From positions 1 to 32,719 of the forward strand of contig JBAXGN010000081.1 of the NCBI GenBank assembly GCA_037139415.1: a stretch of 32,719 nucleotides of DNA, given 5' to 3'. Of the stretch, positions 21,456 to 28,882 are shown piece by piece; position 1 is the stretch's first letter, and every line of letters starts with the position of its first letter. Made by a program: the position numbers and the translations under genes. A model generated the notes under the pieces. The model made no database searches, was not told the DNA's origin, and worked only from the letters and a program-made list of their open reading frames with translations. The stretch comes from Verrucomicrobiota bacterium (GTDB lineage: Bacteria > Verrucomicrobiota > Verrucomicrobiia > Limisphaerales > Fontisphaeraceae).

Positions 21456-22883
21456 CAGAGGGTGTTAGGAAATTCGCTGCAAGTTGTTGAGGTTGAATAA
21501 AGAGGATATAAAAAATTGGGGTCTCATGGAATTGCTGGACGCGCGCGTATTTTTAGGGTAGCCAAAAGCCGGATTCGCGACTGCCAATGACGGGAACTGC
21601 CGAACTGCTGAACCTGATCGCGCCGCATGTTCCGGACACCTTTATCAACGACTTGCTGCCACCAGGGTGCGGCCGCGGGCGCCGAACCTTGTTCAGCGCC
21701 GCGCAACTTTGGCGGGTCCATTTGCTAAGCTTGCTGACGCCAGCCCGCACCTTCAATCTGCTGGTCAAACTACTGCCTGAACAGCGCGCCTGGCGACGCT
21801 TTGCACACCTGAGTAATCGCGCTGCGGTGCCCGACGTCTGGATGCTGAACCAGTTTCGGGAGCGGATCGGGGTGGCGGGCTTGCGGCGGATCAACGACGA
21901 ACTCCTGCAGCCCTTATTACCCCGTCACACCCCGCGCCAGTCCTTGGCGCTGATCGACGCGACCGACTTGGCGGCCGCCTGTTCGGGACACAAAAAAAGA
22001 CCACGGGACAATACTCCGCGGCCCATGCGGCGCTCGGTTGTCGGACTTTCAAGTTCGGCCAGAGTCAATTTTTTGTCGGCTACAAGAAGCACACTTTCCG
22101 ACTGTGGCTGCCCGCCTATCAACGGGGCATTCTCTTGGTACCGCTGGTCAGTTGGGTCGCCCCCGCCAATGTTTCCGAAGGCGTTTTTCTCAAGCCCAGC
22201 GTGACGTATGGTGTCCGCCGTTGGCAGTGGCGTCCGGACATGGTTGTCGCTGATATGGGCTATATCGATGCTGCCACCAAACGTCACCTGCGCGAAACGT
22301 GGCAGGTGGCCGTGGTGACACGACTCCGGGAAAACATGCACTTGGTGCCTCCGTTTGAAACCCCGCAGCCCGCCACCTGTCCGCAGGGGCAGTCCTTGAC
22401 CTGGCTGGGCTACGAGGCGGCGGATCAACGCCATTGGTTTGGGGTGACGGAGCCGCAGCCGTTGTGTGACTGGTGTTGGGAAGCGTCCCAATGTGCCAGG
22501 CAATTTGACCACTCGCCAGCAGACCATGAAACGCTCTTGGGCTTGATTCCGATGAACACGCGGGTCAGCCAACGCTTATGGCAACAAGCCCGCCCGTGGA
22601 TTGAACCGACACAGTCGTATGAGAAAAATCAATTGGGGTTGAGCGGGGGCTTTCTCAACAGCCCGCGCCTCACGTGGACCATGGCCTTGCTCGCCGATGC
22701 GGCGGTTTTACTGCGCGCACGGGTGCTGCTGGAGCGGCCTGTGGTTGCCCCGCCCATGCATGAATTATCCCCACGGCAATTGACCTTGGAATTGGGGTTG
22801 GAAATGCAAAAAGAACTGTTCGCCAAAAAATGAAATTTACAGATTTTATGCGGGAAACACTTCGCATTTCCTAACACCCTCTG
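21456..22883 (+). mobile_element. Insertion sequence of about 1.43 kb with 21-bp terminal inverted repeats
   Basis: The ends are CAGAGGGTGTTAGGAAATTC at 21456 onward and, on the other strand, CAGAGGGTGTTAGGAAATGC ending at 22883. They match for 20 of 21 bases with one mismatch. The single gene between them encodes a DDE transposase whose frame is broken. No clean target-site duplication is visible. The flanks share only a rough similarity (TATTTTTCCTGG on the left, GCATTTTTCTGCC on the right). Family assignment is uncertain. The size, ends and protein suggest an IS4-like or IS1182-like element. Confidence 0.85.
21587..22833 (+). pseudogene. DDE transposase with a frameshift at an A7 run
   Basis: The first frame (MTGTAELLNLIAPHVPDTFI ... 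LIDATDLAAACSGHKK) holds the N-terminal DNA-binding region and the first catalytic Asp (D124). The protein continues in the -1 frame from KTTGQYSAAHAALGCRTFKF, through FVGYKKHTFRLWLPAYQRG and VVADMGYIDAATKRHL (second Asp), to a stop at 22831-22833. The switch lies in CACAAAAAAAGACC at about 21990-22003. Restoring the frame gives one protein of about 415 residues with no gaps. The break may be a lost A, a sequencing error or slippage. The original frame continues by chance to 22204. The third acidic residue was not assigned. Confidence 0.75.
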
Positions 22884-22941
22884 GCATTTTTCTGCCAATA
22901 AATTTTTCTGCAAAAATCTTCCGACTCGGAATTCGGTTTTC

Positions 22942-23283
22942 TCACCGTTCCACCTTCACCGCCACCCAGCGGGCCTCCGGCAAAATGAATTTCTTCACTT
23001 CCACCGTCACGCGTTGCGGGCCGTAATCTTGCAGGATCAGCGTGGCGAGGTCACACGCCAGGGTTTCGATCAGCTTCCAGGAACGATCTTCTCCAAAATG
23101 CAGGAGCCGCCGGGAAACGGCATAGTAATCAATGGTTTTCGTCAGGTCATCCGTGGCGACCGCCGCTGGGAATGGGTGCTCCATGGCCACTGTGAGCAAC
23201 AGGCGTTGTGCTTGGGCGCGCTCGGCTTCCGGCACGCCCACCCGGTAAAAAACCTCCAGTTCATGGATGGTGATGGTGTCCAT
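22942..23283 (-). CDS. folB: Dihydroneopterin aldolase (FolB family), 113 aa
   Basis: The enzyme converts 7,8-dihydroneopterin to 6-hydroxymethyl-dihydropterin in folate synthesis. Family features are all present: start ITIHELEVFYRVGVPEAERA with the conserved Glu near residue 21, LTKTIDYYAVSRRLLHFGED (Asp-Tyr), KLIETLACDLATLIL (substrate-binding Glu-Thr-Leu-Ala) and the final VEVKKF with the catalytic Lys. Length is normal. It lies 7 bp after the HAD-Nudix gene, so it is probably part of the same minus-strand transcript. The 3' end lies only about 58 bp from the IS element. Confidence 0.88.
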   Translation of the reverse strand: MDTITIHELEVFYRVGVPEAERAQAQRLLLTVAMEHPFPAAVATDDLTKTIDYYAVSRRLLHFGEDRSWKLIETLACDLATLILQDYGPQRVTVEVKKFILPEARWVAVKVER

Positions 23284-23290
23284 AGGGGTA

Positions 23291-24373
23291 TCAGGTTGCG
23301 GCGGCAGTGGGTTGCACCGCCTGAAGGAGAATCAGGGTCGGCCGGTTGACCGGCAGCGCCAGCGCTTCGGCCATGGTGACCCATTTGAATTCCTGCGCCT
23401 CGTCGTTCAAAGTCACTGCGGTGTCACCGGCGGCCCGGCAGGTATAATTCAGCAGGAGGAAATGCGCGTCCCGATAAAATTCGGTGGAATGAATGCAATC
23501 CTGCACCAGCACGAACCGCACGTCATCCACGTCCAGATCAGTCTCTTCTTTCAGTTCCCGGCGCAAAGCGGCCTCGGAGGTTTCGCCCCACTTGATCTTG
23601 CCGCCGGGAATGCCCCAGAGGTTGGACCACTTGCGGGTACGAACCATCAAAAAGCGCTGGCCATCTGGGTGATAAATCAAGGCGCCAACAGTGGCGACGG
23701 GATGCAAATCCTGACGTTTTCCCGGGGTAAGGTAGTGGTGCAGTTCAAAGCGGGATTTCTCCAGGATGTCCTGCAATTCCGCCAGGTGTTCCACGATCAG
23801 GTCCGGCTCGGCGTTGCGCAGTTGTTGCAGTGTGTTATAGCCGGTGAGCACGCCGCAGGAATACACGCCGCCGTGCTTGGCGGTTTCGATGTCGTGCTCC
23901 ATGTCGCCGATGAAGAGGGTTTCCTCGGGGTTCAACCGGTTCTCCGCGATGATTTCCCGGATTTTCAGGCGCTTGTCGTACACCTGCACATAGGGTCGCG
24001 CCAGGAAGGCGTCGAATCCCATGCCGCGCGCCTGGCGATGATAGTAGTCGGAGTGAATGGAACTCAGCACAAACGTGTTCAATTTGCGGCTTTTGCAAAA
24101 CTCTAGGAAACTGCGCGCATGGGGCAGTTCCACCACGGTATCCTGCACCTCCTGGAACCGGGTGTGAAACCAGATTTCCAACTGGTCCATGGGCAGGTTG
24201 GGCGTGTAGCGGTCGTAAAATTTATTGAATGGCAGGCAGAATTCCGCGCGGAATTGATCCAGTGACAGCATGGTCAATCCTGCCTGTTGAAACACGTAAT
24301 TGGTGGCGTGCCACGCCGCTGGCAGGTCATCCACCAGCGTCCCAGACCAGTCAAAGATAAGATTGCGAATCAC
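23291..24373 (-). CDS. HAD phosphatase - Nudix hydrolase fusion, 360 aa
   Basis: Residues 1-205 form a HAD-superfamily phosphatase: motif I is NLIFDWSGTLVDD (D8; the usual second Asp is Ser 10), motif II is VLSSIHS, a Lys lies in KRLKIREII, and motif IV is LFIGDMEHDIETAKHGG with Asp 157. Residues 225-360 form a Nudix hydrolase with an almost perfect Nudix box at about 257-279 (GGKIKWGETSEAALRRELKE then ET). Together this suggests a two-step enzyme that hydrolyses a nucleoside diphosphate-linked or pyrophosphate compound and removes the remaining phosphate. Its neighbour FolB suggests the dihydroneopterin triphosphate branch of folate synthesis, but this is inference. The start is GTG at 24373, overlapping the upstream stop (GTGA). 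Confidence 0.85.
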   Translation of the reverse strand: MIRNLIFDWSGTLVDDLPAAWHATNYVFQQAGLTMLSLDQFRAEFCLPFNKFYDRYTPNLPMDQLEIWFHTRFQEVQDTVVELPHARSFLEFCKSRKLNTFVLSSIHSDYYHRQARGMGFDAFLARPYVQVYDKRLKIREIIAENRLNPEETLFIGDMEHDIETAKHGGVYSCGVLTGYNTLQQLRNAEPDLIVEHLAELQDILEKSRFELHHYLTPGKRQDLHPVATVGALIYHPDGQRFLMVRTRKWSNLWGIPGGKIKWGETSEAALRRELKEETDLDVDDVRFVLVQDCIHSTEFYRDAHFLLLNYTCRAAGDTAVTLNDEAQEFKWVTMAEALALPVNRPTLILLQAVQPTAAAT

Positions 24374-25317
24374 GGGACGAGTGTACCATTGGTGGCCGGT
24401 AATGCAACCGGTTGCCGCAGGGTCTTTTCCAGGATGGCATGGTCGTTGGTGGTGCCGCGCACCATCAACAGGCCGCGGGTCTCGTTGAAGTAATAGGAGC
24501 GGGGTGGTGCCAGGTTGATCCCCTGTCTTTGGAAGAATTGGCGTGCGGTGTCATTGGTTCCCATATTGGCGCGCGGGGCAGGGGAGATGCTGTTTGGACG
24601 GGGACCGGTGCTGCCACCGTTGCCCCGCTCGCTGACGTTGCCCGCAATGTTCACCTCGGCATAGGTGGCCATGCCCCCCGAGGCATTACCGCCTTGTCCG
24701 CCGCGATTATCCTGATTTCCCCCGCCAAACGTCGCGGTGCTCACATTTTCCAACCCTTGAACGAAGGTGTTACCATCCACCCGATACACGCGGGTGTACA
24801 AGGTCTCGGTGTCCTGGACCTGCCACGAAAACACCACCCCGTACTCTTCCACCGAATATTTGATGCGTTGGTTGGATACCTTGACCATGATTTCCAGCAC
24901 GTGGAACAGGCTCAGGTCGCTCATGGGCGGTTGGATCTGGATAGGCACATCGTCCAGGTTGGGTGCTTCCCCCGTGGCACCAGCGGGTTGGCGTAGCAGG
25001 TCCACATTATTGCTGAACAGGAAATTGATGCCTTGCTTGTCCGGATCGCGCTTTTTGGATTCTTCCCCCAGCAGTTTGACCACTTCGGCCAGGCGCACTT
25101 TATCGAAGGACACCTCATCCAAATGGATGCGGTTCAGCTTATCGAGGATGACCTGGCGTCCCTTGCTGGTATGCACCAGGGGGCTGCGCGCGTAGGGATT
25201 CGGCTGGGGCAAAGCATCCGCGCCCGCCAGTTCCGTGCCGGGCAACAGGAAGCCGCCCGCCAGCAGGAACAACAGTGGCTGATGCCGGCGAACCAATGGT
25301 TTGACGCTCAGTGGCAT
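24370..25317 (-). CDS. Secreted STN-like protein with Gly/Asn-rich region, 315 aa
   Basis: A signal sequence (MPLSVKPLVRRHQPLLFLLA ... ELAGADA) is followed by a domain at about 55-150 with the STN/secretin N-terminal pattern (IHLDEVSFDKVRLAEVVKLL, NFLFSNNV, IQPPMSDLSLFHVLEIMVKV, IKYSVEEYGVVFS). Then comes a beta segment (TRVYRVDGNTFVQGLENV), a Gly/Asn-rich low-complexity stretch (about 192-240) and a closing SYYFNETRGLLMVRGTTNDH segment that recalls the end of secretin N-domains. It may be a short periplasmic component of a secretion or pilus-like system, but there is no secretin channel domain. The start at 25317 gives the signal peptide. It overlaps the HAD-Nudix gene by 4 bp and is translationally coupled to it. 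Confidence 0.65.
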   Translation of the reverse strand: MPLSVKPLVRRHQPLLFLLAGGFLLPGTELAGADALPQPNPYARSPLVHTSKGRQVILDKLNRIHLDEVSFDKVRLAEVVKLLGEESKKRDPDKQGINFLFSNNVDLLRQPAGATGEAPNLDDVPIQIQPPMSDLSLFHVLEIMVKVSNQRIKYSVEEYGVVFSWQVQDTETLYTRVYRVDGNTFVQGLENVSTATFGGGNQDNRGGQGGNASGGMATYAEVNIAGNVSERGNGGSTGPRPNSISPAPRANMGTNDTARQFFQRQGINLAPPRSYYFNETRGLLMVRGTTNDHAILEKTLRQPVALPATNGTLVP

Positions 25318-25671
25318 GGTGAAACCATAACCGGTGGCGTCCGGTTTTGCAAGCTCAGTTGCGTGAGGTGTTCCATGGGGTGAACACCCCATATCTGGAA
25401 ACCCATTGCGTGGGTTATCCTATTGTTCAAGTTGTCTATTGCATTATGGTTCATGACCTGCAGAAAAGCAAGTGGCGGCGTAACTGGCGTATTGGGCTTG
25501 CCCGCCAAACCTTGATCGAAGTGCTGTATCAGGAGGTGCAGCGATGAAAATGGCTAAGCCTGGCGCAATCACTGCATTACCGCCTTCCCCGTCGGCTCCT
25601 CCCCCGCGTTCGGCTGCTCCGCATTCCGCCTTACGAGCGCCGTGTTCGTCTCATCCATTAATCCACGCCCT
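25318..25671. other. Gap with short overlapping open frames, no gene supported
   Basis: This 354-bp stretch separates divergent genes. It contains a plus-strand frame ending YQEVQR at 25545-25547, and a second short frame that overlaps its stop by ATGA (25544) and is Pro/Ser/Ala-rich. Both may be remnants of a decayed operon that continues with the response-regulator stub at 25672, but neither resembles a family I know. Confidence 0.3.
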
Positions 25672-25761
25672 ATGAGTGATCCCTTGCCACCCCCCCGTCG
25701 AAATCTTGATTGCCGAAGACAGCCCCACCCAAGCCAAACGACTCCAACGCCTTCGCCTTTG
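25672..25761 (+). pseudogene. Remnant of a response regulator gene
   Basis: ATG at 25672 starts MSDPLPPP. After a run of seven C (25690-25696) the adjacent frame reads VEILIAEDSPTQAKRLQ, the standard first strand and acidic pocket of a CheY-like receiver domain. It ends at RLRL and a stop around 25758-25760. Removing one C would join the two frames. The remainder of the receiver domain (about 90 residues) is absent. The gene is broken both by a one-base insertion and by deletion, just before the intact hybrid kinase, which has its own receiver domain. Confidence 0.6.
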
Positions 25762-25819
25762 AAAAACTGAACGGACTGCTCCAATGAAACCTTTAACCCT
25801 TTAACCTATTAATTATATT

Positions 25820-26992
25820 ATGATTCTGCAATCCGCAATCCGCAATCCGCAATTTGAAGCTCCCCAATTCACAAATCCAACCATCCAACCATCCAGCGGT
25901 CCCCCCGCCTGCGTGCTGGTCGTGGATGACACCCTCGCCAATCTCCAGTTGCTGGCCGGCTTCCTCAAAGACCGTGGCTACCGGGTCTGCCTGGCCCCCA
26001 GCGGCAAGCTGGCCTTGCAAGCCGTCCAAACCGACCCGCCCGACCTGATCCTTCTCGACATTAACATGCCCGAAATGAACGGTTACGAGGTCTGCCAACG
26101 CCTGAAAGCCGATCCCGCCACCGCCGATATCCCCGTCATTTTTATCAGCGCCTTGACGGAGATGACCGACAAGATGCACGCCTTTGCCGTGGGCGGCGTG
26201 GATTACGTCACCAAGCCCTTCCAGTTCAAGGAGGTCGAGGCCCGCGTCGCCACCCACCTGGAACTCCGCCGCCAGAAACGCGAACTGCAGGCCAGCTACG
26301 CCCGGCTCCAGGAATTGGAGCACCTGCGGGATAGCCTGGTACACATGGTGGTGCATGACCTGCGTTCGCCCTTGAGTGTCATGCTGATGGGGATCCGAAT
26401 GCTGGGTACCAGCCCGCTGGCGCAAGACCCCGATAGTAAAGACATCCTGCAAACCGCTTGCAGTTGTGCCAACACCTTGGAGAAAATGGTCACGCAATTG
26501 CTGGACGTCAGCCGTTTGGAGGCGGGCCAGATGCCCCTCGCCAAAAAGGAGTGTGACCTGGCGCAAATCGCCCAAACCGCCCTGGCTTCCCTCGGTGCCT
26601 TGGCGAGTGGGCGGCAGGTGTCTTTGTCTTTGAGCGCCACGGAGCCGGTTCCGGCCGTGTGCGATCCCGACCTGATCCGCCGCGTCATCGAGAATCTCCT
26701 GGGTAACGCCCTCAAGTTCAGTCCGGCAACTGGCGCGGTGCAATTGGCCGTCACGCGCGAAGGCCTGAATGCCCGCATAGCCGTGAGCGACCATGGTCGG
26801 GGAATCCTGCCGGAATATCACCAGAAAATCTTCGAGAAATTCGGCCAGGTGGAATGCCGGGAAAAACGGCTCGGCACCGGCTTGGGCCTGGCATTCTGCA
26901 AACTGGCCGTCGAAGCCCACGGTGGCCGCATCGGCGTGGAAAGCACGGTAGGCCAGGGCAGCACCTTCTGGTTTGAACTGCCGGGTCACTGA
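25820..26992 (+). CDS. Hybrid two-component protein: receiver - HisKA - HATPase, 390 aa
   Basis: After a low-complexity leader (residues 1-29, encoded partly by tandem repeats) comes a receiver domain at about 30-150. It has acidic pocket VLVVDD, phosphoacceptor Asp 80 in LILLDINMP, Ser/Thr in VIFISALTE, and Lys in YVTKPF. A coiled linker follows (about 150-170), then a HisKA domain with His 179 in MVVHDLRSPL, and a HATPase domain with N box VIENLLGNALKFSP, G1 VSDHGRGI, F box FEKFGQ and G2 GTGLGLAF. No input or membrane domain is present, so it acts in the cytoplasm and is probably driven by phosphotransfer to its own receiver. A GTG inside VLVVDD would be too late a start. No partner regulator is intact nearby. 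Confidence 0.88.
   Translation: MILQSAIRNPQFEAPQFTNPTIQPSSGPPACVLVVDDTLANLQLLAGFLKDRGYRVCLAPSGKLALQAVQTDPPDLILLDINMPEMNGYEVCQRLKADPATADIPVIFISALTEMTDKMHAFAVGGVDYVTKPFQFKEVEARVATHLELRRQKRELQASYARLQELEHLRDSLVHMVVHDLRSPLSVMLMGIRMLGTSPLAQDPDSKDILQTACSCANTLEKMVTQLLDVSRLEAGQMPLAKKECDLAQIAQTALASLGALASGRQVSLSLSATEPVPAVCDPDLIRRVIENLLGNALKFSPATGAVQLAVTREGLNARIAVSDHGRGILPEYHQKIFEKFGQVECREKRLGTGLGLAFCKLAVEAHGGRIGVESTVGQGSTFWFELPGH
25828..25853 (+). repeat. Three tandem ATCCGCA units at the 5' end of the kinase gene
   Basis: Three exact tandem heptamers ATCCGCA occupy 25831-25851, preceded by a partial GCA. They lie inside the coding frame of the hybrid kinase and encode part of its first residues (ILQSAIRNPQF), which do not belong to the receiver domain. 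Similar CCATCCAA units follow at about 25878-25896. Confidence 0.6.
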
Positions 26993-27212
26993 TCACTGAT
27001 CACTACCCATCTAATCCTTTCCTCCCATATTTCCCTTTTCCACCATCGCCCGGCGTTCATGAGAAGTTTGGACACATTCCACGGAAATGCCGGGCGACCA
27101 TCGGGTTGGCGAGTGCGGCGGAAATGACTTTCGTTTTCAACACTGCTTGCGCTTGGGGCGGATATGCCTTAATAAAGACGCGAACCGCCGCCCGGTCAGG
27201 TGGCGCGTGAAA

Positions 27213-27719
27213 ATGAATATGAACGAGAGCAAAAAACCATTGGTCGGGGTCATCATGGGCAGCCAATCCGATTGGGACACCATGCAGCATTGCGCGGCCC
27301 AGTTGGATGCTTTGCAGGTGCCCTATGAAGTAAGGGTGATTTCGGCACACCGGACCCCTGATCTCCTGTTTGAGTATGCGTCCAGCGCCGTGGCGCGCGG
27401 GTTGGAAGTCATTATTGCCGCTGCCGGCGGCGCGGCGCACCTGGCCGGGGTGACGGCGGCCAAGACGCCGCTGCCGGTGTTGGGCGTGCCGATGGAATCC
27501 AAATCGCTGCAAGGGCTGGACTCGTTGCTTTCGATGGTCCAGATGCCTGGCGGGGTGCCGGTGGGCACGCTGGCCATCGGCAAGCCGGGCGCCATCAACG
27601 CCGCCTTGTTTGCCACGGCAATGCTGGGAAATAAATATCCTGAGTTCCGGGCCGCGTACGAGCAGTTCCGCCAGGCACAGACCCAGAAGGGGGCGGCCAA
27701 CCAACAAATCAAGACGTGA
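27213..27719 (+). CDS. purE: N5-carboxyaminoimidazole ribonucleotide mutase, 168 aa
   Basis: PurE rearranges N5-CAIR to CAIR in purine synthesis. Signatures are [32 protein letters not shown] (catalytic His region), [17 protein letters not shown] and [18 protein letters not shown], which define the class I PurE octamer. Length is normal. The start at 27213 (or Met 3 at 27219) fits the family. The open frame runs upstream to 27087 without similarity. No purK is adjacent. A GC hairpin with one mismatch followed by TTTT (27729-27754) may be a weak terminator. The 220 bp between the kinase and this gene hold no gene. Two tandem TGATCAC units occur near 26990-27003. Confidence 0.95.
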   Translation: MNMNESKKPLVGVIMGSQSDWDTMQHCAAQLDALQVPYEVRVISAHRTPDLLFEYASSAVARGLEVIIAAAGGAAHLAGVTAAKTPLPVLGVPMESKSLQGLDSLLSMVQMPGGVPVGTLAIGKPGAINAALFATAMLGNKYPEFRAAYEQFRQAQTQKGAANQQIKT

Positions 27720-27794
27720 GTGCAACGGCAGGGCCCGCCGGGGCCTGATGTTTTGCCAGGGATTGGGGCATTCCATCCGTCTGCCAGTTTGGGC

Positions 27795-27823
27795 TTGCAC
27801 GGTCAACTTTTTTGGTGGATAAT
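27795..27823 (+). promoter_or_regulatory. Probable promoter of the prs operon
   Basis: TTGCAC (27795-27800), a spacer of exactly 17 bp with a T6 run, and GATAAT (27818-27823) make a good sigma-70-type promoter. It lies 83 bp before the prs start codon, leaving a leader that contains a hairpin. Confidence 0.6.
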
Positions 27824-27844
27824 GGCGTCGCGCGTTAGAGAAAA

Positions 27845-27868
27845 GAGGTCGCCACAAAGGCGGACCTC
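27845..27868 (+). promoter_or_regulatory. Hairpin in the prs leader
   Basis: GAGGTCGCC (27845-27853) pairs with GGCGGACCTC (27859-27868) with one bulged G and a five-base loop. The hairpin lies between the predicted transcription start and the prs start codon at 27906. It is followed by GTGCTTTTAG rather than a long T run, so it may be a control or stability element more than a terminator. Confidence 0.45.
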
Positions 27869-27905
27869 AAGTTCGTGCTTTTAGTCTGTAAGTCCGGTTA
27901 CAATT

Positions 27906-28850
27906 GTGAAAATTTTCAGCGGCAATTCAAATCTGCCTCTCGCCAGAGCCATCTGTGCTTCGATAGGCGTCGAACTCGGCAAATGCACCATCAGTGCGTT
28001 TCCCGATGGCGAAACCTTCGTCAAGATTGAGGACAACGTGCGGGGCGATGATGTCTTCCTGGTGCAATCCACCAGCCCGCCCGCCAATCATAACTTGATG
28101 GAAATGTTCATCATTATTGATGCCTTGCGTCGGGCCAGCGCCAAACGCATCACGGCGGTGATTCCCTTTTACGGTTATGCGCGCCAGGACCGCAAGGATC
28201 AGCCGCGCGTGCCCATTACCGCCAAGTTGGTGGCCAACCTGCTGGTGGCGGCGGGGGCCAACCGGATTCTCACCATGGACCTGCATGCCCAGCAAATTCA
28301 GGGTTTCTTCGACATTCCCGTGGATCACCTCTACGCCGCGCCGGTGATGTATAACTATATTCAGAGCAAAAATATTAGTAAGTTGGTAGTGGCCAGCCCG
28401 GATGTGGGCGGGGTCAAGATGGCGTACGCGTATGCGCAGGTGCTGGAGACAGACCTGGCCATTGTGGCCAAACGCCGCACCAGCGCCTACGAAGTCGAGT
28501 CCATGGCGGTCATCGGCAGTGTGCGCAACAAGAATGTGCTGTTGGTGGATGACCTCACGGAAACGGCCGGCACTCTGACGGCGGCCGCGGCTTTGCTGCG
28601 CAAAAAAGGCGCGGGGAAAATTTTCGCCTGTGTCTCCCATGCCATCCTCAACGATGTCGGGGTGAAAAGATTGCAAAAATCAGATATTGACGAACTGATT
28701 ACGACTGATAGTGTTTGCCGCCCCGCCGTCAAGGGCGTGAATATTGTTACGCTGTCGGTGGCGGGGTTGCTGGGTGAGGCGATCAAGCGCATTGCCGGCA
28801 ATCAGTCGGTAACGTCGCTATTTGAGTTTAAAGGCGGGCGTACCAGCTAG
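27906..28850 (+). CDS. prs: Ribose-phosphate pyrophosphokinase, 314 aa
   Basis: The enzyme makes PRPP from ribose 5-phosphate and ATP for purine, pyrimidine, His and Trp synthesis. It has the family start MKIFSGNSNLPLARAICASI (encoded from GTG at 27906), FPDGETFVKI, RRASAKRITAVIPFYGYARQ then DRKDQPR (ATP and metal site), TMDLHAQQIQGFF, SPDVGGVKMA and a PRPP loop VLLVDDLTETAGTL. Length is normal. The PRPP loop has Leu-Thr-Glu in place of the more usual Met-Ile/Cys-Asp, a mild variation. It heads a six-gene operon, with a promoter at 27795-27823 and a leader hairpin. Confidence 0.97.
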   Translation: MKIFSGNSNLPLARAICASIGVELGKCTISAFPDGETFVKIEDNVRGDDVFLVQSTSPPANHNLMEMFIIIDALRRASAKRITAVIPFYGYARQDRKDQPRVPITAKLVANLLVAAGANRILTMDLHAQQIQGFFDIPVDHLYAAPVMYNYIQSKNISKLVVASPDVGGVKMAYAYAQVLETDLAIVAKRRTSAYEVESMAVIGSVRNKNVLLVDDLTETAGTLTAAAALLRKKGAGKIFACVSHAILNDVGVKRLQKSDIDELITTDSVCRPAVKGVNIVTLSVAGLLGEAIKRIAGNQSVTSLFEFKGGRTS

Positions 28851-28882
28851 GCTGGCGTCCGTATGATGTTTTTTAACGAGCC

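Noticed and set aside
21446-22893. Target-site duplication for the IS element
   Set aside because: The flanks are only roughly similar (ATTTTTCCTGG and GCATTTTTCTG) and not adjacent in the right way, so no exact duplication can be claimed.
25793-26989. A 398-codon minus-strand frame opposite the hybrid kinase
   Set aside because: Composition (His/Gln/Gly-rich, no motif) is that of an antisense shadow. The plus strand encodes all the kinase boxes.
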